From contig NC_092590.1 in the NCBI RefSeq assembly GCF_047663525.1, positions 9,630,001-9,694,000 on the forward strand: DNA of 64,000 nt, given 5' to 3'. Both the position numbers and the translations under genes were made by a program. The notes beneath the pieces are model-generated. The model had not been told where the DNA came from and did not search any database. It saw only the letters and a program-made list of their open reading frames with translations. Below are positions 49,101 through 61,100 of this stretch, piece after piece (position 1 is the stretch's first letter; the number at the start of each line of letters is the position of its first letter). This DNA comes from Anas platyrhynchos (taxonomy: Eukaryota > Chordata > Aves > Anseriformes > Anatidae).

Positions 49101-52100
49101 AACCAATTTAATGGAAATCAATTTACTTTTGGGGGTGGGATGCACCGAAGAGAGAACTTGAGGGATTTTGAAAAACAAAACAGGGAAGCAGCTCCAAATA
49201 AAAATAGGTGATATAGGTGACTGGACAGTAAATCAAGCGAGATGTCTCAATTGAGAAGTTCACTTTAACTTTCCCAGGACAGGCTGCACTGTCACCGAAG
49301 AGCAACCACAAACCAACCAATCCCGTGGTGTGTAGTATCTTAGCAAGAGATGCAATCCCATTAGCACATGATGCGTAGAAGCAAAGTTTATGCTCTGGAA
49401 CAAGTGGTACTAAGTTTTAACGTGTACCCTTACATAAACAGGGTCGTTTACCTTAATTCGCATGGTTTTTGCCTTCAGGCTGTCATCATCCATCTGTTCT
49501 GCGTTATCCAGTGCATCCACTTGAACAGACACGTCGCTCAGGCTTCTCTCCTTCAGTTTACTTAGAGCACATTCCAGTTCAGCACTCGTTTCAATATACT
49601 AAAATAAATACATGCATATTTAAGTACCATTCAAGAAGATAAATTATTCCTATCTTAGGTATGCAATTTGCAACACCAACCATCTCAGAGGTTTTTTGCA
49701 ATTCCATGCTGAGCTGGTCCCGCTCAGACCTGATGTCCTGAAGAAGGTTTTGTAGCTCATCTTTTTCTTCAGTAGTGGATGACATTTGTTCTTTAAGCTG
49801 ACAAGAATGACTAGTTCTCTCAGCCAATAGCCGTTCTTTTTCACTTGAAACACTATCTAGTGTCTCAGTTAACTGCTGAATCTGTAGTGATGGAGAAAAA
49901 CAAGAACTGGGTTTGTCCTCACCTGTACACTTCACTGTCAAGTACTAAAATTAGTTGTGTCAAATACGATTTCCAGTAATTCTAGAATTCACATTAGCAG
50001 CAAGAGAAGTTTAAACATGAATTTCAGTTTTCTAATCACTCAAAAAATAAATAAGAGAAATAGCATTACATCCAGAGAGCTCTACTCTAGTCAACTCTGG
50101 TTTCCACTAAAGCAAGAGGAAAACATGTAACCTAAATGCATTTTGACTGTTTCAGGAAAATCGAAAATCTAGCAAGAGACAAAGACAATTCCACAGTCCA
50201 TCTATCTGTTCTAATCATTTGATCAACAACACATACGCTAGCTTGAAGCAATCCTTCGTTATACTGTTTGATCTACAAAGGAAGAGTTTGGCAGGTGAAA
50301 AGCAAAGAAATGAAAACCGCAGAAAGATCGAGCTGGGAAGAGCCAAGCGGCAGCATTTGCTGAATAAAAGCCAGTTTGAAAGCGTGCAAAGCACCAAGGA
50401 TTCGAAACCCACTGAAGTTCAAACAGCCTATGTGGTGCCTTTTAAAGTCTCAACCAACACATACAGAGTCACCATCATATCAAACCTGGACAAGTTGGAC
50501 AAATCTGTGTCCATTCCAGTGGAGCAGCCAACCCAGCTGGCTATGAGGTTGACATGAGTCCAGGATGGCACTTCTAAATATCGCTAAATAAACATTTACA
50601 AATCCTCTCTCGTGTTCATGCTTATGTCACACAACAGTGATAGGCTGACAATTTAAAATTCAATTGGGCTTGTCTTGAGCAAAAACTTAGCTCATCAGGG
50701 ATGAAACATCAGAAAACATAATTGTGGAGTAGCTAGCTAAAAACCAAAGCTCCTAAGCTCCTCACCTTACTTGTTAGGCTGTCCTGTACAATCTCTGACC
50801 TCCTCTGAACCTTCAACAAACGTTCCTCCCTTTCTTCAGCTTTGATCTTCTCATTGCTGAGGAGTTCTTGCTGCCGCTTCAATTCGTTTTCTGTTTCAAC
50901 AAGCTGCAGTAAAAACAGAAAGAGATTTAACATATCAAAACTCAGATATTAGCTGAGTCTACTTCTAACACAACAGACCATTCAATATTTCATACGAGTC
51001 AAAATACTTTACAGAAACACTTATGTTGCTTTAGTTTAAAAAGTTGCATATTTTGTCTTTGAACGTTTCTCCTAAATAAAACCTACCAACTTAGAATACT
51101 GACGATTTATCAGTATTCTGTGTCAGGTATACAAAGTATGCTACAAACACGCTTTGACTTATTTTCTGCAATCCCTGTTTCAGAGACGAGGAACACAAAG
51201 CAGAGATGTAACATGAGTGGGGTTCACGTTGAGAACCATCTAGAAAATAAATTCTAGACCTAACGTGGAACAACTTTCGGTCAGACAGTTGCCAAAAATG
51301 CTTTTAAATTACCTTTGATTATTTTCTTTCACTAGACTTCCAAATTTCAAATGAAGTTTAAGCTTTACAGCGAGGCAACAGATACACTAAAACAGATGAA
51401 TTGGAAAATAGTGGTAGCACGCGTAAGAAGATTCTCTGCCTACCACAGATTTGAATCAACTACAGATCACCGAGGTGACTTCCCTGTCTGAACAAAGACT
51501 GCTGCTCGATGGACACCACCCAACCACTTCAATTGTCGTCTTCATCGTTACAAAGTCAGAGTGGCTGAGGGCAGAAGGGAACTCTAGAGATCATCTAGTC
51601 CAGCTCCCCTGCTCAGGCAGGGTTGCCTACAGCGTGTTGCAGAGACCCTCATCCAGGCAGGTGTTGGATGTCTCCACAGGACACTCCGCAGCCAGCCTGG
51701 GCAACCTGTTCCAGGGCTCTGTTATGAAGCTACTCTTTATCCAGAAGCAAAACAGAGATACACAGAGAACTGGTCTGTTTCAGCGTCAGCTCTGGAACTC
51801 CAAAACGCACCACCAAATTCACAGAAATGCCCATTAAGCATTTGGGTAGTTGCATCCATGTTTTCTGGTTCTTCATTCCTTCCTAAATAACGAAGTTTCA
51901 GATTTTTTGAAAGAATACATCTTCACACAGATCCTTAATGCAATTCCCCAAGACAGAAATCAAAGCACACCGGTATCTGCAATTTGTACATATAACACTA
52001 ATACTGGCAAGACAGCTGTTTTGAAAAACAGCTTCGAGATTCAGCCAGCCTTCTCTCCTAAACATTTATCGTTGTTCTACTTTAATCAAAAGATAAAGCA

Positions 52101-55100
52101 CCTTATCAACACTCTTCTGTAGGTTAACCTCCAGTTTGTTCTTCTCTGCTTGGACAGCTTCCAGCAGTTCCTCAAACTCATCTCTCTCCCATGCTAACAC
52201 AGCACATCTTTTCTCTAGTTGTTGAAGTTCATTGTCTTTGTTTTCACTTTCAGTCTTCTCTTTTAGTTCTCCCAGCAGCTGTTGCCTTTCCTTAGTTACC
52301 AAATTCAAGTCCTCACTCAACGCGTTTATCTACCAAAGTAGAAAAAACAATACAAAATCAACACATGCTATTTATCAACAGGATGTCACAGCCTACTAGC
52401 AGAAACTCATCTAGCAGACCTGCAAAACAGTACAAATTAAAATAGGTCGGTAGCTGTTATTCCCGTCAGTCCTTCAGGGGACATTCTCTAAAGCAGCTTT
52501 AAGAGTTGCTTTTGTTAGTGTACTTGCCTTCTCTTTCAGTCTGTTTATTTCTTCAGTTAGTTTTTCTTCAGTCTTTTGCTGTTTCTCTTCTCCTTCTGCT
52601 ATCAAGTTCTTCTGAATAGCAGCTTGCTCTTTATGATGCTTTAGTTCTTCCTGCAGACTTTCCATTTCTGTCAGAACTTCTGACAACTGCAGAACAAAGC
52701 GTGACATGGCTGATCACCCAGTATGTCTTCCTTAAATTTTACTTACAATTCTTAACTGTCACCAGTTAAGGGAATGTTTTGTCAAGTTGTGCTGTAGCAA
52801 GATCTACAACTCTGAAGATTTCATCTTAGTTAACTTATTTTATGTTTTGGAACAGTTAGGATCTCTGGTCTCTTCAGTATGGATAGACTATCTGAAGTTT
52901 GCTCAAATTCATGAGAGCTTTTAATTCTTATGAAAGGCTCTGCAAATCTCTTAGGAAAGATTTACCAGACTTCCTTTTACCTACTTACTAGCTCCATTTT
53001 TGTTGGCCGCAGCTCAGGTTAAGTTTGTCTGAAATACTGTCAACACAAACACATTTTCAGGCAAATACTTGGAACCTTGAAGTGCGACTCTGCCCCAAGA
53101 ACAAGACATCAGGAAGGAGAAATACATTAGATCATTTCTTTTCCAGGTTTAGATTTCTCTTGTACAATTTATCCTGGACTGAAATGGTAGGAGACTTCAG
53201 CCCTTTGATTTCTGTCAACTCGTATTACCTTCACTGCTCGGTGCTAAACGCAAAGCTACCGGAGATGAAAAATGTCACAGAAACTTGGGCAGTGTTTGTC
53301 CGTCAGGCAGCAAACAACTGTTGCTAAACCCAGAGTGGCACAGTGACCAAAGGGGTGGTGAAATAAAATTAAGAAACAAGTTCCAAGATCCAGATTGGAT
53401 GAGTAACCTACATTTAGTTTACTGCTTCTGAGAACAAATGAAGAAAGGAAGAGACACTGAACAGGCTTCATGACTCAAGGAATATAGTAGCATAACGTGT
53501 CTTTCAAACAAAGATTAAGAGATTTAAATACATACTCTCTTCTTGCTTTCCTGACAGTTAGCCTCTAACTGCTCTCTCTCTGCTTTAGAGACCTCTACCA
53601 TTTGCTGCAGTTCTTCTTTCTCCTGATTAAGTACAGCAACTTTCTCAGGCTCCGGACAGACGTGCTCCTTCATTCTTCTTTCAGCCTGTTCTTTTTCTGC
53701 AAGTAGCGTGTCATACTCAGAAGAGACACGAGTCAGGTTTTCAGTTACTTCAGCCAGCTGAAAGAACAAATATCTCTTATTAATACTGCTGATCATTTCC
53801 AGCACAGGTGGAAAGCATTTGTTAGTTTGGAAAAAACGTTACCATGCTATTTTTTTGTGTCCCAGTAATCAGGCTGATATAAGAAAAGTGCTACTGGATC
53901 ACTTTTCACAAGCATTATCTATCTACACGCGTTCTTATAACGGGATCATTTTACAGAAGACATGCCCATTAGTTTACTAAGGTAGAAAGCAAAGGATGAA
54001 AACAATTTTGCTTAAAAGTTAGAAGCACTGAAGTTTGATTATCTCACTGGCAGAAGTGTGTCAAAATTTACAATCCACTATCATTCTACAAAAACAACTC
54101 CATTACTGTATCTGCAGCAGACAGGCTTGATTCTAACAAGCATTCATGTTTTTTTTTTAAAAGGCCCAGTAGCTTCAGATATGAAAGCAAGTAGACACTA
54201 AGTTTATACACAGCCTGTTCTGCAACTTGCTGCACTGAACTGCCATTTAGTTGCTTAAGTATCTGCAGAGTCACATAGCTGAAAGACAGCATGCTATTAG
54301 AGAAGTGTTAAAAAAATTAAGACTTAAAATAAATTGAAGTCAAATAGCAGCACTGATGTCTAACGTGCTACCCTTCAGTACTAATGCATGTTTTGTTATA
54401 AAGGGTTGTAGCTTACAGGTCAAATTGCAATTCGGTCATCTTTTCACTGCCTCTATTTTTACGGCTTTCTTTTGAAAAGCAATACAGGAAAAAAAAGGAA
54501 AAGCTTTTAATTAAGTTTTATTACTACATTTATTGAACCCTTTCGACCTGAAGTCTGCAGAGGCCATGGGCTGCCCAACCTTGATAGAAATCTGATTTCA
54601 TTTGCAGAACTACATCTGACCTTCTGCTTCAGCTCAGTTGTTTCCTTCAACGCCTCTTGCACTTTCAGGAGTTGACCTTCTTTCTCTGAACTACTTTCTT
54701 AAATACAAAAAAAATTGATTCCTTCTTCTACAGCATTTCTAGTATTAAACTGCTGTAATTAAAATAGGAAAAAAATACGGAACAACCTTTGGCCTTTCTG
54801 TCACCTGTTTTAAACTTTAACTTTTTAAGCACTCTCTTCTGCAACTAGCCACATTTTATTTAGAAAATGTCTGGGAGGAAGAAGCCAAATAAGAGGGGAT
54901 CGCTTCACTTATTTTTATGCATACACTCAAAAAAAAAAAAAAAATGGCAGTGCAAATACTGAATTAATGACCGCTGACTTACTGGGTTTGGCAGCTGATA
55001 TACTTACTTCAGGCTAAAGGCCAGTCTCATGTATTACAGGTTGTCCTGCCAAAGCAATTGCCACTGAAGCAACTGCACAAGAAAATATTCTCAGCACCCT

Positions 55101-58100
55101 TCCTTGCAAGTTGTTGTACCCAAGCATGAAGACATGGGATCAGCTTTCTGCTCTGTGTTTGGAGCTCAGCTGCCATTTACAACCACTTGCTAGACTTCTC
55201 ACTGGGACCCGAGTGTTACAAACCATAAAGCTTATGGCAACTCGTCTCTTCTTCCGTTTGTCATCTAATGCCACCACTCAGGTCGGCAGCTCTGGAACAC
55301 ACTAGTTAAGCACAGATTTATGAGCGTACATCAGCAGATGCTGATCTCTCTGTAGAGCATCAAGCTGCGAAGGCTTGGATCAGACAGTACACCTTTGTCA
55401 CACGCTTTCTGCCAAAGGAGTAGAAATTTAAGGGCAAGCGGAAGAGACTGCAGGGACGTTAACCAGGCTTATTTTCACACTTGTTAAAAGCATTTTCCAA
55501 TATAAGTTTTGAATGATGATATATCATCTCACCTGTCTTTCAAGGTCACTGATGGTTTTCCTTAGTGTCTCCTCAACACTCAGCATCTGAGACTCTTTTT
55601 CAGAAAGACTTTTCTCCAATTTCTTAACAGTTTCCTGGGACTGCTTCAAAGCACTCTGTGCATTTCTCAGTTCTTCGTGCGCTAAAATGTTCTTTAGAAT
55701 AAAAGGAAGAAAATCCACAAGAGAGAAGCTTGAGGTATTTTGCCACATTACTAAGTACTCCTTGAATAGAAACAAAAAGCTCCACAAAAAACTCCACTCT
55801 CCTAACCCCCTATGTAGTTCAATATTGTTCATAACCGTTCTTATATTCTTTCCCCTTAACATGTACGGTCCACTTCAATAAAGGCAGAATTCCTACCATT
55901 GAAACAGTGTCCTTGATATCTTCACTGAGCTGGTCTTTCTCAGCTTGGAGAGTCTCCTCTCTTTGTTTCAGGTCATCTCTTTCCTGAGTGAGAGTTTTTA
56001 TTTCTTCCCGACATCCACTAAGCTGTTGAAGAACTGCCTGTAACTCTGAATCCTTGGCCTCCAATCTCGATTCCATAATCTTCTCTTGCTCTTTCAATTG
56101 TTCCATTTCATTTAGCTTCTGCTGAGTCTGAATAAGATCCTCTCTTACACCAAGAAGATGCTCCTGCTCTGCTGTCTTTTTTTCCAACTCTTTCATTTTG
56201 TTAGAGAGCTTTGGTTTGTAAAGGGAAAGACCAGACACTGTCATTGTCATGCGAAACAGCATGTTACATACATGTTTTCACAGACTCACATTAACTTAGA
56301 AATGATAGCGTCCTCTCACTCTTCAGCAAAAGAACAGAAGTTTCACTGTTTCACTTTAAGCCTCCACTTCCATTCTGGCCCACATTAAATAGGCAACCGT
56401 TTCTGGAAACCTTCTGATGGTTTCTCCCTAGCAGGAAAAGCCTTGCTAAAACACAACACACACGACACTGTAGCCTAGCTTAAGAAGCAATCAAATCTGT
56501 AGCCGATTATGACAGCCAGAGCACTACCAAAAGGCTTGTCAGAAATACACGCAGCTTTAGTTTCCTTTTCTTCTAAAGGATGTTCCTCCCCCCCACCTTT
56601 ATATTTCCCAATTAATGCAGTGGTTTTCTCTGGTTTGAAAGATCTGCCCTTTTGTTTCTTTTAAAGCAGAATCCTAAACGGTTCCCTGAGGAGAAAGCTT
56701 TGTTTCTACGATTTCAGAGAGTCGTAGCTAGATATTTAAAATATATTTTCATAATAAATAACATTTGAATAATAAACTTAAATACGATTTGCCCTATAAA
56801 TAAACTGAAGAATGGGAAAAGAAGAATTAGAACTAGAGAACAGAAGAACACAGCCTGCTGTAAACTACATGTTTCTTTCCCCATGAAGGGCCATTTTGAT
56901 GCATAAGCCTATGACTGCACATCTGGTAAAGAGCAAGTAATATCCACTAACACTACAAGAATTTCAGCTGCAATGTTATTTATACATTCAAGATCACTCC
57001 TCCAAGTGATTTTAATACTGCGGAAGAATTCTTTGTATCTTACATGTCTAAAGGATCAAGATGACACTGACCTCCAATTTCACATCGTCCAAGGCTGTTT
57101 CAGACTCTTCTGCTTCTTTAGATAGATGTTCTATTTGGAGTTTCATTTGTTCGCTGTTCTCTGACGCAGCTACGTATTTTAGTTCTAGTTCTTCATGCAG
57201 CTGCTTAAGTGCTACATATTCCTGATCGGAGTTCTCATACTTAAGCTGTGCATCTGCTAGATCTTCTTTCAGTTTCCCAATTTCTTCAGTCATATGCTTC
57301 AGTTTAACTTCATTATCAGCTGCCTCAGAGAGCAGCTTTTCTCTTTCCAGTTCTAGTAAGCGTAGCTCCTCACATTTTTCGAGAGTCTACGAACAAAAGA
57401 AAACATCAACAGCATTTTCTAAGTCAGTATTTATCACAACTATATAATGAGAAAACCAAAACGTGTCCATATGCAGGCTTTGGAAACAAACATAGGCAAA
57501 ACACAGAGCACAGCATGGTGCTAGACTTCAGACTCTCCCCAAAAAAATAAAACCCAAACAAATCTTTGAACAACAGGGATGATGGTAAGCCTCATGGATG
57601 ATGGGTTCAAAAAGACAAACTAATTGTTTTTTTTAGACATTTAAAACTTTTTTTTTTTAATATATCTGAGCTAAGAATGGATTAATACTCCTAGCTATAG
57701 CAAGGCAAATAAGCAAGCTTTGTACTAGAAATTTACATTAGTTATTAGAAATTTACATTAATTAGTTCTAGCAGACTTTATGACTCAGCATGTGATCTTT
57801 GATTTTTTCTTGAATGCAAGTATCAGATACCTGAGGGAAAGCACCTTAATGGCTTTTTTTTTTTTTTTGAAGAATGTCATGTTATTTGATTTAAGACTAC
57901 TTTTGTCTTCAAGAGGCCTATTAGATTCTAATGTGTGATACTCTAATGTGTAACTCGGGAAGCACAATATAAAGAACACATTATATGTTCTATAATGAGA
58001 ATATAAGGAAGCCCAGCTCCAGAAAAAATTGATTTTTTCCAGAATTCTTTTTGTTTCTCTCTCTCTGCTGCATCTCAACACTATTTGGTAGAGACTGAAA

Positions 58101-61100
58101 TTCTGGTAGCTCATTTACTTGTTTTTGTAGGAGTGCATTCTCTTCCAACGCTTTTTCTAGCTCCGCTTTTATATCAGATGCCTTTTTTTCCAGCTCCACA
58201 ACAGAAAGCAAATCTAGAAAAGTGAACAATTTTAGGTTAGAAAGTGTGAGGGTAGAAAATCAAGTTTTAAATTAAGCAGAAGAGGTGTAATGCACTCTGA
58301 ACGTCATAGACATTAAAGTCTAGAAAACATTAGAGCCAAAATCTTCCCTGCCACCCACCTCAGTGGGGAAAGGGAGAAGGGGCAAGGGATGGGAAGAGAG
58401 CACCAACTCCAGCTGAACAGTACCTTTTGGAACTTTACCCTCCATCAGTGAAGTTAACCTTGTGTTTTCTTGAAATACAGACTGCAATTCTTTCTGCAAG
58501 TCAGCTTCCATCTTTTTGTAGCTGGCTTTTCCTGCTTCTATTTGACTTTGATAGAGTTGCACATCCTTTTGCATTTGCTTGTAATTACTTAAGAGTTCAT
58601 TCTTCAGGAAGACAAAATAACATGCAGTTCACACACAAAATCCAAGCCTACTTGCTTAACAGTTGAACATTGCATCCCATCGCATTTCCTGTTGTTGCCC
58701 TCAACAACTTTGATCATGATCAATACAACACAAGTCGTGGTTAAAGAGCTTAATTCCTGTTAGAGCGCTAACCAAAATGTACCTTACATTAGAGGTTGAA
58801 CCATAACCGCTTTCCCCATTTCATTTTTACTCCACCAAAGCTCAAAGCACGGTCCACCCCTCTTTCCTGCATTCATCTTACTGTTTTATTCCCTGGGAAA
58901 AATCAGACTTGGAGTCTTCTGTCCCAGGAACTCCCCAAACACTACTGCTTTATTCTCTCCATACTGATAGACTGCACGCTTACTCCTGCACAACAAGCCT
59001 CTAGTATCTTTTCATCTTTCTCCTAAGACCTGTTTTCCACGAGTTCCAGAGTGAAAACATCACTTGGAGCACGAGTCACTAGCCAAATCTTGTATTTACT
59101 GACTGTAAGACAACAGTACCTCAACCGTATTTGGTACGGCAACAAAAGTGGTTTAACAAATACTTGCCATTTTCTCCTTCAGCTCCAGATTCTCAGTTCT
59201 GAGAAAAGACGACTCTTTTTTGGCATCCAAGGCTATAGCTTCACTATCTAAGAGGGATTTGGTCAACTGTTGAACTTCCTCAAGTAGTTTACCGAAATCT
59301 CTCTGAAAGAGACGAAAAATAATAAAAAAAGCTAAAACAGGCCATAACAGAGCAAACTTGATCATTATAATACAGTTAAAGTACAGAAGAGACTTCGCAA
59401 ACATGGTTCATTATCTGAGCTCTGTCCTACTGTTCCTTTTAGATGAAGTGCAACCTTTCCCATAGCTTTACTTCACCAGAGCATTGCCGTATAAAATAAG
59501 CTTCTTGCAGGAGAACTGTTGATGTAGTCAATCAGTGTTTTAAGCTCCAAAAAATAGCTAATTCGCTTGACAGCAGATTTCAACCAAACTAAAGCTATAA
59601 TTATATTTAACCCATACCCAACAAAGTAACATCCAACATAGCCTCGCAACCCCAGAAGAAAACTCACATTTACAGCTGAAACACATGCGTCCTTTTTTTC
59701 CAATCCTGCTTTCTGCAATTCTTCCACACGGTTCTGTAACGTCTTTATTTTGTTCTCTTTCTCTTTCAGCTGTTCCAATTTGGAGCTTATTTCTGCCTAA
59801 AAGTTACAGGAGAAAAGGGAAAAAAACACAAGGGAAAACCTAGCTCCATTTTTTTTTTTCAGGTAGAAATCTAACAGAAAATTTAGTAACGCTTATTATG
59901 TAAGATTGAGTTTATAAATATCCCCTTTATAGCTGGTAAGACTAACCAGAGCCCTGTAAGTCTATACTCTTATCTACTATGGACAGTCTAATCAACATAA
60001 GCCAACGTTCCATAGAAGTCTTACTGCATGCAAGCTTGAGACAGACTCACCTCAAGTTCTACATTGTGCGCTTCCACATTTGAAACTACATTCTTTAGGC
60101 TGGTAACTTCATGCATTAGTTCTGTCTGTGGAGCAAATTGAAGCAAAATTGCAGAGGAGGTTAGAAAGCGACCACAACCAATGGTATTAGCTGCCATCGC
60201 CACGAAAATAAGCAAGGTCTACCTTATGTTTTCTTTTCTGTTAGTTAGCAAACCATATACATGAATATGTATTTAAACAGGTACAAAGCAAGCTGCTACA
60301 CCCTTTCAAATTGATAGATAAGATGCAAAGCTCCATTTCCACTTCCCAGCAAATTGAAAGATTTCAAGTCCAACTTAATTTTACACAGCTCAAGAAGTGA
60401 AAGCAATGTGATCAAAGCCATTTCATGCACAAATCTGTAAGGTATGAAACTTCAGATTGGTCACGTTAAGCAGCTTTTTACAACACAGCGCAGCTATCTA
60501 ATGCAATCTATTCAGTGACAAGAACTAGGAAGTGTCAGAGCTGAGGTGAAGCAAGCAAGCCATAAACACGTTCAAGCTGCATCCTCTGAAAGGAGGCACA
60601 AGTAGAAGACTACAGAGAAAAGCTACAAGCATCAGGAGGAGGAAACCTAACCTGTAATTTTCAGGTCAGAGGAGAGCTGTAGAAATAGTATCAAACCACC
60701 TGTTAAAAGTCACTTCCTGTCATTATTCACAGTAGAGTTTACCCCTGTGTGTCTGCTGGCTGAAATTGATGATTTCAGCCAAATCTGCTCAGCAAAGTAG
60801 GTGACCTGTCACTTATGCTGTAATTACTTTGCTACACAGGTGTCCAATGCTTCCATTTTAGGGAGTATCTTCAGATATGGATCTGAAGGTAGGATTTATT
60901 CAAAAAGCAGTTCTTGCAACTTAAGGTACTTTAGACTACTTGTCAGTAGACACACAGGTTTCTCAGGGACAATTCTAACACGATTTGTTCAATGTTGGCT
61001 TCAGAATATACCTATACATTTTTGTGGGGAACACAAATAATAGGTGAGGCTGTTAAATTGTAACCTGAAACAGGGCGAAAGGATGCAACTTCAGTTCAAC

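Noticed and set aside
54200..54292. Possible CENPE exon (ILKQLNGSSVQQVAEQA) on minus
   Set aside because: It has an acceptor-like CTGCAG, but the donor is weak, the heptad pattern is poor and neighbouring exons already join in phase without it.
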